Of a stretch of 64,000 bases of DNA, positions 11,486 to 23,330 are shown one piece after another. The notes beneath the pieces are model-generated. The model ran no database searches. It was not told the DNA's origin and was given only the letters and a program-made list of their open reading frames with translations. The stretch covers positions 14,950,232-15,014,231 of the forward strand of contig OY783199.1 in NCBI GenBank assembly GCA_963678675.1. The letters are read 5' to 3'. The translations under genes were made by a program, and so were the position numbers. The first letter of the stretch is position 1. Every line of letters starts with the position of its first letter. The DNA comes from Xiphydria camelus. Taxonomy: Eukaryota; Arthropoda; Insecta; Hymenoptera; Xiphydriidae.

Positions 11486-12089
11486 CACAGGTTTACAAAA
11501 AAAAAGTCCGGACTATTTGACCGGACCATGTTATTCCGAGGTATTTTTGCGTCCTGAATCCGATCCCGAGGTCATCTGAGCCCCATCACGTCAGGGAAAC
11601 GAGATTTCAAGGTCATTTAGAGGTTAAAATGACCATTTTTTGGAACTGGACCCGGGACAATTTCTCAAGCGACCTGTTGAGTTGGAGGGTAGTTGTTTAT
11701 GTCTTGAATACCTTCCAAACATTGGAATGGAGTCCTAAATCTCGACCGGGACTATCACAGAACCATGGTTCCCAGTGGATAAAATGTTGCCATGATCGTT
11801 GTATCTCGCGGATTACGATCTCCCTGTCAAGGCATCCAATTCCGGCGATCCGTTCACTGTGACATATTGACAGTGGACCCAGCACTGACCCTAATGGCCT
11901 TAGAACCTTGGAGTCATGCTCTAGGTGCTGCTCAGGGCAGTCCCATTTCCTTATTTATTTATTTCGAAATCTCGTTTTTCTGACGTGATGTGGCTCAGAT
12001 GACCTCGGGATCGGATTCAGGACGCAAAAATACCTCGGAATACCATGGTCCGGTCAAATAGTCCGGACTTTTTTTTTTGTAAACCTGTG
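11486..12089. mobile_element. MITE with about 130-bp inverted ends and TTA target duplication
   Basis: The ends start CACAGGTTTAC, run through an A-tract, then AAGTCCGGACTATTTGACC, and recur reversed at the right. Both sides are flanked by TTA (11483-11485, 12090-12092), as for PIF/Harbinger elements. Inner ends also match (GAGGTCATCTGAGCC versus its complement). There is no coding capacity. Confidence 0.65.
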
Positions 12090-12092
12090 TTA

Positions 12093-12830
12093 TTAATCGA
12101 TAGCTACTCACGTACACATCAAAATTACAGCAGAGTGTCTATATTTACCCGTAACGGGCACACGGATCTAATTCCATTTGCAATGCTCCTTGCTCTCGTG
12201 ATTATGTCGACGTCGTAGAGCGACACTTAGCGTTTATACCTGGCTGTACTTATCTCCGTACACGCGCGCGTATGAATGATGTATGAACGCGCAGCCCTGA
12301 ATCGAAACAGGGTGAAGTACTATTCGCACACACAGAGCGGTATTTCCCTTCCCGTGCGTTCTATCCGATGCAAATGCGAGTTTTATAATTTGACGCCCCG
12401 TCGGCGTCGAATATATGGCATTCCACGGTTGCAGTGAAAGACTGACTCGCGATTGTTGATATTTTATATTCTGTAACTTGTAATCTCGTACAGGTATGCT
12501 TATGTGTAGCTCTCTCTGTTTATGCAGATTTTTCCCCGCTTTTTTTATATAGCGATAAAATTTAGAGTCCTTTTTGTTCCGACGAATAAATGCATCATTT
12601 GCCAATAATTTATATATGAGCCCCATCTTCACTCGCCCGAAATTATATAACTGTAAAAAATATTCTGGACGGTGTGGACTTGTATAGACACTTTTGGTGT
12701 TAGATAACAATGGCATAAGACTGAATGACACCAGATGTGGTAAATATAGGTACCTACGTAGGCCCATATCGGTCAAATGGTGTTAAAAATGAACACCACT
12801 TTTTTACTCTGTAGGTACCGTATAAGTCTA
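12093..12830. other. Non-coding DNA, no supported gene
   Basis: An open frame of 180 codons on the minus strand (12234-12776) has no recognisable domain and no relative in the window. I treat it as chance. Nothing else is supported. Confidence 0.4.
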
Positions 12831-13031
12831 GATTTATTCACCATGAAAGAAACTTCGATCATTAATACGATCTCATTATCAATGAACTTTTGGCTTACAT
12901 CGATATCAGACTTTGATGCAGATAAAAATGTAATCTTCAAAAAAGTATTATACAAGAGCTCGTAGAGATAATAAGATAATAATAACTCAAGATTCTTCTC
13001 CCAGCGAGTAAGTTCAGATTCATCCCTGCAC

Positions 13032-13245
13032 CATGTGAGGCTAAACTTGCTCGTCAGGAAAGAAACTCGAATCGCTATTATCTCACAACCTATGAGCTTT
13101 TGGCTCACATTTGTATAATACTTTTTTGAAGATTACGTTTCAATCTACAATAAAGTCTTATATCGATATAGGCCAAAAATTCATCGATAATGAGATTCGA
13201 TAATAGTGATTCGAGTTTCCTGGCTAGTAAGTTCAGCCTCACATG
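13032..13245. mobile_element. Small MITE, GAGGCTAAACTT family, copy 1
   Basis: The ends CATGTGAGGCTAAACTTGC and its complement (AGTAAGTTCAGCCTCACATG) bracket about 210 bases. Related copies are at 36981-37197 and 39150-39370; all share inner AAAGAAACTTC and TATCGATATAGGCC-like sequence. A more diverged relative probably occupies 12830-13022. Confidence 0.65.
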
Positions 13246-13573
13246 ATACATAGTATATTTCATCGCAATAGTAAAAGAGCGGAGATGGGTGGGAATGAGC
13301 ACTGCATCGGAAAGGTCACGCGGTCGCATGATGACGCAAGATCGGCGGACCTGTGCACGGCCCGTGTGATGTAGTTTAACAATGCGCACGGACAGATCCT
13401 CCTCGATTTGTTACCGTTGGCGAGGCCGTTAAAGGTCAGGGGAGCGCTCGGCGCGAGAGGTGTGCGCGGTTCTGCGTACACCGCCGGGGCTGTCATCGGG
13501 CGTTATTCAACGGCACGGAGCCGGTGAGTCCTTTCGTCGTGAGCCACCGTCGTTGATGCTTATCTCGTCGTTG
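13246..13573. other. Non-coding DNA between MITEs
   Basis: CpG-rich sequence with no recognisable coding region or repeat pairing. Confidence 0.35.
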
Positions 13574-13832
13574 TTAAGGTTACCGCACACTTGGGCGTCG
13601 CGGCGCGTCGCGTCGCGTCGGGGCGCGTCGGGTCGCGTCGGGTCGCGTTGGGGTGCGTCTAAGCCCGGCGATTATTACCTGAATGTCCATAAATTTTACG
13701 ACATGCCCGGCGATGCTCGGCGATTCTTACCTGAATGTCAGTAAATTTTACGTCACGGCTCGGTGACGCTCCGCGATGGATGGTGGCATCGCCCACTTTT
13801 CCGGCGGCAACCGACAGATTCGGACTTGAATG

Positions 13833-14629
13833 GGTGCATTCAGCAGATCATTCCGCTCCGCAACAGTTGTGGAGCAGCTCAGTAAAAATCTGCTGAACGC
13901 GCATTCTACCGAGCGCTCCAAGTGAGCGCAAGTGGTAGCGGTCGCCATGTTTTGTAGCGAAGAAGAGTTATGCTCCAGCGCTCCCGCTCACTTCCATCGG
14001 AAGAAGTTTTGGCGCATTTTATGAATGATGTCGAGCGGTGTGAACCGATGTGTCGAATTCCCTCTGTCGTGCGACGGAACATCTTATATTTTATGTATTA
14101 TTACGAAAAAAATTACATTTTCTTGCCACCGGCAATGGAGTTAATGCTGTTTAGCTCTGAGGTACTGATATAAACAACACAATATTTTGTAACCAGAGAT
14201 AACACCGGACAACGGTGATTTTGTTACTCGAACCAAACCAGGTGATTCTTATAGATTTATGTGCGTTAAAAACGAATCTAACTCAAATTTGCATACCACA
14301 CACACGTCAGGATTTTTAAATACTTGAAGTTAAATATAAGAAAACGGGCGATTTTGGCCATATTCACGAGTCTATTACTAACTAAAAAATGTTTCTTTTC
14401 GAATTTTTTAATACATTAGTTTATTGTTTCTAAACGATTTTACAAAGCCAAATTTCAATCCGAAAGTACGATTTTTCAAAGCTAAAGTACGACAAGTCGA
14501 TCATTTAAATCCACTGCGCCACGCGCCTAATGTATCGCAGGCCACGGCCAGAACTTGTTGTCAGCAGAACAGAGAGCGCTACTTCTGAGCGTACTGAGCA
14601 GTAGCGGTTTATGCTCGATCTGCTGAATG
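13833..14629. mobile_element. Inverted-repeat element inserted in first MITE copy
   Basis: The ends TGCATTCAGCAGATC and GATCTGCTGAATGCA bracket about 0.8 kb that interrupts the MITE sequence otherwise continuous at CGGACTTGAATG to TCCGTAAATT, as seen in the uninterrupted copies. The exact borders and target duplication are uncertain by a few bases, and I cannot assign a superfamily. No coding region is recognised inside. Confidence 0.55.
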
Positions 14630-14697
14630 CAACCAACGTCCGTAAATTTTATAAAATATATTATAATCAGACGGTATCTAGCAGTGCAACAAGATGT

Positions 14698-14883
14698 ATG
14701 ACGGCAGCAGTAGTTCTAATGAGGAAATTTGCTTTTATGATAGCATTGATGTCAGAAAGAAATAGAAAGAAGAGAACGTGGATCCATCCTATCAATAAAA
14801 AACGCGCCAGTCTTGGAGAATTCGCTCGTCTAGTCGCGATATTAACCACGAGGTATTTCGATCGCGATGATAGTGAGTGGTAA
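14698..14883 (+). pseudogene. Remnant Harbinger transposase N-terminal exon (MITE copy C)
   Basis: The reading frame contains SERNRKKRTWIHPINKKR followed by SLGEFARLV, the N-terminal signature of HARBI1-like transposases, then diverges and stops at DDSEW. Relative to the copy at 19896 there is one extra T near the start (GAAATTTGC versus GAAATTGC) that breaks the frame from the shared ATG. The catalytic domain is absent. Confidence 0.6.
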
Positions 14884-15252
14884 GAATCGATATTCCGAAT
14901 TTCGTCTATTGTGTGACGGACAAAGACGACCCGTCTTTATGACCGTCCCGTCGGGACGCGTCGTTTGACGCCAAGGATTCGAAGGGAAGAATCCCCGTCC
15001 TCGACGCGACGCGACGCGCCGCGCCGCGCCGCTCTAGTGTGCGGTAGTACATTCATTTGTATGTATTTTATCCAGTCGGTATTTTGACGCGACGCGACGC
15101 GAAGAGCCGCTCTGGCCAAGAACCCCGTCCCTGACGCGACGCGACGCGCCGCGCCGCGCCGCTCTAGTGTGCGGTAGTACATTTATTTGTATGTATTTTA
15201 TCCCAGTCGGTATTTTGACGCGTCGCGTCGGGTCGCGTTGGGGTGCGTCTAA

Positions 15253-16139
15253 AGGTTACCGCACACTAGGGCGTCGCGTCGCGGCGCGTCAAAATACCGA
15301 CTGGGATAAAATACATACAAATAAATGTACTACCGCACACTAGAGCGGCGCGGCGCGGCGCGTCGCGTCGCGTCAGGGACGGGGTTCTTGCCCAGAGCGG
15401 CTCTTCGCGTCGCGTCGCGTCAAAATACCGACTGGATAAAATACATACAAATGAATGTACTACCGCACACTAGAGCGGCGCGGCGCGGCGCGTCGCGTCG
15501 CGTCGCGTCGCGTCGCGTCGAGGACGGGGATTCTTCCCTTCGAATCCTTGGCGTCAAACGACGCGTCCCGACGGGACGGTCATAAAGACGGGTCGTCTTT
15601 GTCCGTCACACAATAGACGAAATTCGGAATATCGATTCTTACCACTCACTATCATCGCGATCGAAATACCTCGTGGTTAATATCGCGACTAGACAAGCGA
15701 ATTCTCCAAGACTGGCGCGTTTTTTATTGATAGGATGGATCCACGTTCTCTTCTTTCTATTTCTTTCTGACATCAATGCTATCATAAAAGCAAATTTCCT
15801 CATTAGAACTACTGCTGCCGTCATACATCTTGTTGCACTGCTAGATACCGTCTGATTATAATATATTTTATAAAATTTACGGACATTCAAGTCCGAATCT
15901 GTCGGTTGCCGCCGGAAAAGTGGGCGATGCCACCATCCATCGCGGAGCGTCACCGAGCCGTGACGTAAAATTTACTGACATTCAGGTAAGAATCGCCGAG
16001 CATCGCCGGGCATGTCGTAAAATTTATGGACATTCAGGTAATAATCGCCGGGCTTAGACGCACCCCAACGCGACCCGACGCGACCCGACGCGCCCCGACG
16101 CGACGCGACGCGCCGCGACGCCCAAGTGTGCGGTAACCT
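15253..16139. mobile_element. Harbinger-type MITE, insertion A (reverse orientation)
   Basis: This complete 887-bp copy has AGGTTACCGCACACT ends and a TAA duplication at 15250-15252 and 16140-16142. Removing it rejoins GGGGTGCGTC to TAAGCCCGGCG, the continuous sequence seen at 13654-13672. It inserted into the left part of the second tandem MITE. It contains the reversed exon remnant and CGCGT-rich subterminal repeats. Confidence 0.75.
15642..15870 (-). pseudogene. Remnant Harbinger N-terminal exon in insertion A
   Basis: This minus-strand copy of the exon has the same WIHPINKKR core as 14698-14883 and a frame change GEFACLV in place of GEFARLV. It shares the extra T that disrupts the frame from the original ATG. 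No catalytic region follows. Confidence 0.55.
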
Positions 16140-18840
16140 TAAGCCCGGCGATTATTACCTGAATGTCCATAAATTTTACGACATGCCCGGCGATGCTCGG
16201 CGATTCTTACCTGAATGTCAGTAAATTTTACGTCACGGCTCGGTGACGCTTCGCGATGGATGGTGGCATCGCCCACTTTTCCGGCGGCAACCGACAGATT
16301 AGGTGCCCATACACACAGAGGTCGAACTGTCGGTTTGGAACGGCAGTTCGAACCGTCGGGTCGATCCGTCGGTTTTAACCGTCGTCGTCCACTAACGCAG
16401 AATAGAAACCCGCGGGTAAAACTGACAGGCCGGCCGGCCGCAAAACTGCAGATCGACCCGTAGTGTCGACCGACAATAGACGGGCTGAGAAAATCGATTT
16501 TGTTGCGCTTGTACTTTATAAGTGTACGATTTTAATTCTTCTTTTTTTAAAATACTCGGAAAAATATATAGAACAAATGTGACATAAAGCCAAAGTTTGC
16601 TTTTTAATTTTTAATAAAAATGTATTTTTTGTACGGCTTTTTCTTTAAATATCTCGAAAACTATTGACAAGTTATCGAGACATGCTCCGGAAAAAATTTA
16701 GAGAATTTCAAGATGAAACGATTGGTTTTTATCTCATTTTGTTACGATGAATAGTTCTCGAGATATTGAATTTTATATATAAATACGCGCCGTAGCGCCC
16801 GCGCGCTCTTGTAAACAAATGCCTCTAACTTCACTAAAAATTGGTATTTTTCGATGATTTTTGTTTTGTTTTAAAAGTAATGAAATATTGCAATCATCAG
16901 AAACAAAAATTTGTCAATTTTTTCGCTTTTACGCCAGAGCATCAAAAGTGCATTTACACGTTTTAATAGCGAAAAAGGTTTTTTTCGTAGAAAATTCAAT
17001 GTACTCCTTTTTTAAATACTCACTTGATATAAACATAATTTTCAAAATTATTAGTTCACCAAAATAATTGAGTATTGCTTCGTTTCGGAGTCGAGAAGCT
17101 CGAGTTTAGCGTTTCCCGCAGGTGCGACAAGGATAACGCGACGTGAGTTCATGCGTCAGAGAGATAATCTCAATCTCGTATAGAATGAAATCGTTGAAAA
17201 TAGCAATTAAACCTCGGTTTTTTATAACTTTTACTAATTTTAGTTATAATACTAATCAACAGAAAAATTACGTTCAAGTTGGACACAAAACGTGACAGAT
17301 GAAAAAAAAAATGTTGGAAGATTTAATAATTTATTTTACTATTTTTTAAAGAATTAAGGCTTTATAAAATTGCAAGAGGTTATTAAAAGTAATGAATTAT
17401 ATCTAAGGATATTCTGAAATTAATAATCTTCATCATCGTTTTGCATGAGAGAGACCGGTGAATTACTATTACATACTTCTACCCTGTAATAATAATTATA
17501 TTTTCATGTTCAATATCGGTAGCGGTACGAACCGACGTTCCGTCTGTCGTGCTAAAACGCATGTTAGTGGACGGCGGCAGTTTTTCCCGTCGGTCTGGAC
17601 TGAATATTCGGACTTGAATAGGTGCCCATACACACAGAGGTCGAACTGTCGGTTTGGAACGGCGCGGTTCGAACCGGCAGTTTTACCTTTCAGTTAGTGG
17701 GCGCGCGACGCGCCAGATCGAACCGTCAGGCTGACCCGTCAGTCCAGACCGACGGGAAAAACTGCCGCCGTCCACTAACATGCGTTTTAGCACGACAGAC
17801 GGAACGTCGGTTCGTACCGCTTAATATCATCCTAATCTAACCGAAAGCGCTATTTAGGCCCTATTTATAAAGCCTTAATTCTTTAAAAAATAGTAAAATA
17901 AATTATTAAATCTTCCAACATTTTTTTTTTCATCTGTCACGTTTTGTGTCCAACTTGAACGTAATTTTTCTGTTGATTAGTATTATAACTAAAATTAGTA
18001 AAAGTTATAAAAAACCGAGGTTTAATTGCTATTTTCAACGATTTCATTCTATACGAGATTGAGATTATCTCTCTGACGCATGAACTCACGTCGCGTTATC
18101 CTTGTCGCACCTGCGGGAAACGCTAAACTCGAGCTTCTCGACTCCGAAACGAAGCAATACTCAATTATTTTGGTAAACTAATAATTTTGAAAATTATGTT
18201 TATATCAAGTGAGTATTTAAAAAAGGAGTACATTGAATTTTCTACGAAAAAAAACCTTTTTCGCTATTAAAACGTGTAAATGCACTTTTGATGCTCTGGC
18301 GTAAAACCGAAAAAATTGACAAATTTTTGTTTCTGATGATTGCAATATTTCATTACTTTTAAAACAAAACAAAAATCATCGAAAAATACCAATTTTTAGT
18401 GAAGTTAGAGGCATTCGTTTACAAGAGCGCGCGGGCGCTACGGCGCGTATTTATATATAAAATTCAATATCTCGAGAACTATTCATCGTAACAAAATGAG
18501 ATAAAAACCAATCGTTTCGTCTTGAAATTCTCTAAATTTTTTCCGGAGCATGTCTCGATAACTTGTCAATAGTTTTCGAGATATTTAAAGAAAAAGCCGT
18601 ACAAAAAATACATTTTTATTAAAAATTAAAAAGCAAACTTTGGCTTTATGTCACATTTGTTCTATATATTTTTCCGAGTATTTTAAAAAAAGAAGAATTA
18701 AAATCGTACACTTATAAAGTACAAGCGCAACAAAATCGATTTTCTCAGCCCGTCTATTGTCGGTCGACACTACGGGTCGATCTGCAGTTTTGCGGCCGGC
18801 CGGCCTGTCAGTTTTACCCGCGGGTTTCTATTCTGCGTTA

Positions 18841-19741
18841 AGGTTACCGCACACTAGGGCGTCGCGTCGCGGCGCGGCCGTCGCGTCGCGGCGCGTCAAA
18901 ATACCGACTGGGATAAAATACATACAAATAAATGTACTACCGCACACTAGAGCGGCGCGGCGCGGCGCGTCGCGTCGCGTCAGGGACGGGGTTCTTGCCC
19001 AGAGCGGCTCTTCGCGTCGCGTCGCGTCAAAATACCGACTGGATAAAATACATACAAATGAATGTACTACCGCACACTAGAGCGGCGCGGCGCGGCGCGT
19101 CGCGTCGCGTCGCTTCGCGTCGAGGACGGGGATTCTTCCCTTCGAATCCTTGGCGTCAAACGACGCGTCCCGACGGGACGGTCATAAAGACGGGTCGTCT
19201 TTGTCCGTCACACAATAGACGAAATTCAGAATATCGATTCTTACCACTCACTATCATCGCGATCGAAATACCTCGTGGTTAATATCGCGACTAGACAAGC
19301 GAATTCTCCAAGACTGGCGCGTTTTTTATTGATAGGATGGATCCACGTTCTCTTCTTTCTATTTCTTTCTGACATCAATGCTATCATAAAAGCACATTTC
19401 CTCATTAGAACTACTGCTGCCGTCATACATCTTGTTGCACTGCTAGATACCGTCTGATTATAATATATTTTATAAAATTTACGGACATTCAAGTCCGAAT
19501 CTGTCGGTTGCCGCCGGAAAAGTGGGCGATGCCACCATCCATCGCGGAGCGTCACCGAGCCGTGACGTAAAATTTACTGACATTCAGGTAAGAATCGCCG
19601 AGCATCGCCGGGCATGTCGTAAAATTTATGGACATTCAGGTAATAATCGCCGGGCTTAGACGCACCCCAACGCGACCCGACGCGACCCGACGCGCCCCGA
19701 CGCGACGCGACGCGCCGCGACGCCCAAGTGTGCGGTAACCT
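18841..19741. mobile_element. Harbinger-type MITE, insertion B
   Basis: This complete 901-bp copy has AGGTTACCGCACACT ends and TTA on each side (18838-18840, 19742-19744). It splits the right arm of palindrome E; excision in silico rejoins ATTCTGCG and TTAGTGGACGACG, which matches the intact left arm at 16377-16400. It is nearly identical to insertion A, so recent activity is likely. Confidence 0.75.
19244..19470 (-). pseudogene. Remnant Harbinger N-terminal exon in insertion B
   Basis: A minus-strand exon remnant almost identical to the one in insertion A, with WIHPINKKR and GEFACLV. No catalytic domain is present. Confidence 0.55.
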
Positions 19742-19895
19742 TTAGTGGACGACGACGGTTAAAACCGACGGATCGACCCGACGGTTCGAACTGCCGTTCC
19801 AAACCGACAGTTCGACCTCTGTGTGTATGGGCACCTAATATCCGTAAATTTTATAAAATATATTATAATCAGACGGTATCTAGCAGTGCAACAAG

Positions 19896-20243
19896 ATGTA
19901 CGACGGCAGCAGTAGTTCTAATGAGGAAATTGCTTTTATGGTAGCATTGATGTCAGAGAGAAATAGAAAGAAGAGAATGTGGATCCATCCTATCAATAAA
20001 AAACGTGCACTCAAAAAAATTTGGGCACAACTAGAAAATTATAGTAATCGCAGTGATAATTTTCTTTGCCATAGCAAGAATTCTTGCTACGCTAGCAATA
20101 TTTTTCTAGTTGTGTCTGAGGCGGCTAGAAATATAGCTGGATTAGCTAAATACTTTTTTCAGTGTGCCAGTCTTGGAGAATTCGCCCGTCTAGTCGCGAT
20201 ATTAACTACGAGGTATTTCGATCGCGATGATAGTGAGTGGTAA
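19896..20243 (+). pseudogene. Best-preserved Harbinger N-terminal exon remnant (copy D)
   Basis: The frame begins at an ATG with MYDGSSSSNEEIAFMVALM, then WIHPINKKR, and ends DDSEW. It lacks the extra T found in the other copies, so the Asp/Ser/Glu-rich start typical of Harbinger transposases is in frame. A 157-bp MITE (20008-20164) interrupts it between the KKR and SLGEFARLV blocks. Downstream of LVAIL the sequence no longer resembles transposase, so the MITE captured or kept only exon 1. Confidence 0.6.
20008..20164. mobile_element. Short MITE nested in the exon remnant
   Basis: The ends CACTCAAAAAA and TTTTTTCAGTG are near-perfect inverted matches and interrupt a sequence that is continuous in the sister copies (AAAACGCGCCAGTC). 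A further inner inverted match is CAACTAGAAAA with TTTTCTAGTTG. The TG flanks are consistent with a short target duplication. Confidence 0.55.
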
Positions 20244-20599
20244 GAATCGATATTCCGAATTTCGTCTATTGTGTGATGGACAAAGACGACCCGTCTTTAT
20301 GACCGTCCCGTCGGGACGCGTCGTTTGACGCCAAGGATTCGAAGGGAAGGGAAGGAGCGTCCCGCGCCGCGCCGCTCTAGTGTGCGGTAGTACATTCATT
20401 TGTATGTATTTTAAAATCCAGTCGGTATTTTGACGTGACGCGACGCGAAGCGCCGCTCTGGGCAAGAACCTCGTCCCTGACGCGACGCGACGCGCCGCGC
20501 CGCTCTAGTGTGCGGTAGTACATTTATTTTTGTATGTATTTTATCCAGTCGGTATTTTGACGCGCCGCGACGCGACGCCCTAGTGTGCGGTAACCTTTA

Positions 20600-21719
20600 A
20601 TCGCCTCGCGAGTGGTCGAGAAAATCGAGGCTCGGCCAGATAGAGGGATACACCCGATTTCTCTCGACGAACTTTTCGCTCCTCGCCGATTTACCCGCAA
20701 CAAAGAAACGCTCGTTCGGCGCGTCCTCTCGTTTTTCGACGGGATATACATAGTTGCGGCGCCGTCGTGGTTTCTTCTCGACGCGCTGCGAATGCAGCCT
20801 TGCCGGATACGGCGACGTCCGACCCGATAGCCTCAAACGCGGAGCAGAGTCGATCGCTTCGAGTCTTTCTCGCCGCTTAAACTTGACCAGCCAAAGGAGG
20901 CGCTCTGACCCTGGAAGAAGCGTGGGTTTATTTTTTCCACCCATTTTATCCCCCTCTGGCGTCGGAGGTCACGGAGAACCTGTGCAAAAAGCCAGTTACG
21001 GTTTTCCACGTCATCGTCTCGATGATCTTCGGTAACGTCGCTGCGCGCCCATCGATGCAGGTAGCTTATAGGCTGAGCAGGCTAATGGGTAGGCCGAATG
21101 GAGTATTAAAAGCATCAAAGCAGGGGTAAAATTTCGACTCGGGATCAATTCATGATCCGACTCGCCCCGTGATTCGATTCGCCTCGGTCTACCCTACTTG
21201 GTCATACATAACCGGGGATGTGGAACGAGTGTCACTCGCGTTTCGTGCTTAATCATTAACGACGTGTCCGGCCAACCGCGGCGACGAGTGCAGAACGACA
21301 AGAAGTATAACGAAAGCCGTTTCTCTAATTATTGCTCTTCTTGGATCCGCGACTGGGTTTTATATCAACGAGCGTCGATTACAATCGATGTTGCGATTAA
21401 TTGCATTCACCGGGTGAAGAAAGTCGAAAGAACTGTCGATATTCGGGAGGAGGGAATATCGCAGGTGCGCGCTACCGTATACCGTGTGTCTATAGACAAG
21501 TACATCGCGTCAGGCGGTGGACTCAAGACTGGGGCAATGGGCTTATATGGCCAGATGCACTGCTGATTCGTACGCCTCGACGCACTGTATACGCGCACGC
21601 GCGGAGGTATATGCATATGTAGGTGCATCGCGATGAAATTCTCATCCTCTCGCGTTGTACGTATTCTCGCAGCAAGCTCGATCACTGCGATATCGTTCGT
21701 TCGACTAAACTTGCGCTTG
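20600..21719. other. CpG-rich non-coding DNA
   Basis: No domain-bearing frame or repeat pairing is evident. The Arg-rich open frames on both strands reflect CpG composition. Confidence 0.4.
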
Positions 21720-22330
21720 CGACTGATACTATGGGATTTTATGGGAAGAAAATAATTTTTTCGTACACGGTATCACTGATACCTTACATTTTCCCTGAGA
21801 TATGTGAACCGAATAACTGTGCTTTTCGTAATCAGCGCGACAAAGTAGACAAGATAGGGTGCTCGAGTAGATCGGTTTCGGAGATTTCGATTTTTTTCGA
21901 TTTTTCGCGAAAATCGACATCTCTGGAATCGAACTCTCAACCACCCTGTTTTATGTATTTTTTCACGCTGATTCCAAAAATCATAGTTATCGGGTCGATA
22001 TCTCAAAGAAAGACTGCGATATCGTCGATTTTATGGGAGAAATAATTTTTTTAACGCATAAAATCGTCGATATCTCGTGCTTCCTTTGAGATATCGACCT
22101 GATAACCATGTTTTTTGTAATCAGCATAAAAAAATACATCGGATAGGGTGGTCGAGCGACCGATTCCGGAGATTTCGATTTTTACGAAAATTTTAAGGTA
22201 TAAGCCTTAAATTTTCTTAAAAATCGAAATCTCCGGAATCGAGCTCTCGGCCACCCTATCTTATGTATTTTTTCGTGCTGATTCCGAAAATCATGGTTTT
22301 ATTGGGGAAGTTTCAAAGGAAGACCGACCC
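21720..22330. repeat. Cluster of imperfect hairpin repeats
   Basis: Segments built from AAAATCGTCGATATCTC, GAGATTTCGATTTTT and GATAGGGTGGTCGAG recur in both orientations, for example 22140-22200 against 22200-22262. Related sequence lies at 29890-30075 and 38390-38660. This is a dispersed palindromic repeat family with no coding capacity. Confidence 0.5.
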
Positions 22331-22530
22331 GAGTAGAAATCTGGATAAGGCGCTCATCGGGTCCCGACGAGGCACGCCCGATCCGTGATAGGGCCCCGAC
22401 AGGGCTGCCCGACCAGGGCCCGATGACTTTTGTAACGCGGTTTGGGGATGAGGGCCTTGTCGGGCAAACCCGATCGGGGCCCAACAGGGCTGCCCGATCA
22501 GAGCCCTAGCACGATTTTTGTCTGGCAGCT
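22331..22530. repeat. GC-rich CCCGATC / CAGGGC repeat block
   Basis: Several variants of GCCCGATCAGGGC-like words repeat within 200 bases. A related block lies at 29580-29880, again next to the hairpin repeat family, so the two may be parts of one element. Confidence 0.45.
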
Positions 22531-23330
22531 TCGTCGAAATTTTATTAACCACAAACTAATTTTAAATGGAAGGGTGCTAAATAAGAGCAATAATTCCGAG
22601 GAAATGTTATAAATTTATTTTATAATTAATATATTACATTAGAGTAATGCAAACATTTTCAGTCGGAAATTTAAACTATGAATATACAACAAATACTTAT
22701 TTCACTTTTTTTTCTAGGAAGGAAATTTGAATCGATATTATCTTGTCATTTACTATATAAACTTTTGTATCGTATCGAAATAGGACATTATTGTAGATAA
22801 AAATGGAATCTTAAAAAAAGTATTGTCCGAACATGGGCCAAAAGTAACATATAACAAAAGTTGATAGTTAGTAAGGTAAAGCGATTCAATTTTTCATCCT
22901 AACAAAGAAGATTGAAATCATATATATATTTAATATATCGATACCTTACTTTGAAAACCTCGTAAGTGCAATTTCCTTAAATGTGCAGTAGCAAAGAAAA
23001 ACAGTTTTGTATCATTTGTACTCAACTTTTTTAATAAATTTGAATCGTATTATTAATATAAGCATATTAGGTTTTCAAAGACGAGGTTTTCAAAGTAAGG
23101 TATCGATATGTAACACCTATATTAATATTACGTATTTTTAATTAGTAGGTATTTCTAGTGAAGTAGTGTTTATACACTATTAATATGCACTACCATGACT
23201 GCATTACTACTTGCATTAATAATATGTACTTTTCGCTTGAATTGCTGGGGTACAGTATTTATACTAAAATATTAAAACTAAAAACATAATACTTTCGTAA
23301 TACTACTGTACACTAGGGCGATATATTCCC
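22531..23330. other. AT-rich non-coding DNA
   Basis: No gene is seen. A direct short repeat, AGGTATCGATATG with GATACCTTACTTTGAAAAC, links 22940-22960 to 23085-23110 as an inverted pair. Part of 22790-22830 resembles the interior of the GAGGCTAAACTT MITE family. Confidence 0.35.

Larger units (their letters stand above)
16302..19835. mobile_element. Long palindromic element E (about 2.6 kb plus nested MITE)
   Basis: Its ends are GGTGCCCATACACACAGAGG and the complement, flanked by TA (16300-16301, 19836-19837). Arms of about 1.06 kb (16302-17366 and 17861-19835, excluding the nested MITE B) are reverse complements with few differences. The 0.5-kb centre holds a second inverted repeat (17519-17601 with 17741-17822) and another copy of the terminal motif at 17618. 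No coding region is seen. Parts of the arms recur at 7703-8713. Confidence 0.7.
13577..20596. mobile_element. Fused dimer of Harbinger-type MITEs carrying nested insertions
   Basis: The outer ends are AGGTTACCGCACACT at 13577 and its complement ending at 20596, flanked by TTA on both sides (13574-13576, 20597-20599). Inside are two tandem copies of one MITE fused near 15220 within their GCGTCGCG-rich subterminal tracts; the right end of the first and left end of the second are lost there. Each copy carries a remnant Harbinger N-terminal exon. Later insertions are recognisable at 13833-14629, 15253-16139, 16302-19835, 18841-19741 and 20008-20164. Confidence 0.65.

Noticed and set aside
12234..12776. 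180-codon minus-strand open frame
   Set aside because: No domain, signal or relative in the window, and no splice context. Length is plausible by chance in this composition.
13577..20596. CRISPR-like or satellite interpretation of the GCGTCGCG arrays
   Set aside because: Repeats are short, unspaced and confined to MITE subterminal tracts. The setting is eukaryotic.
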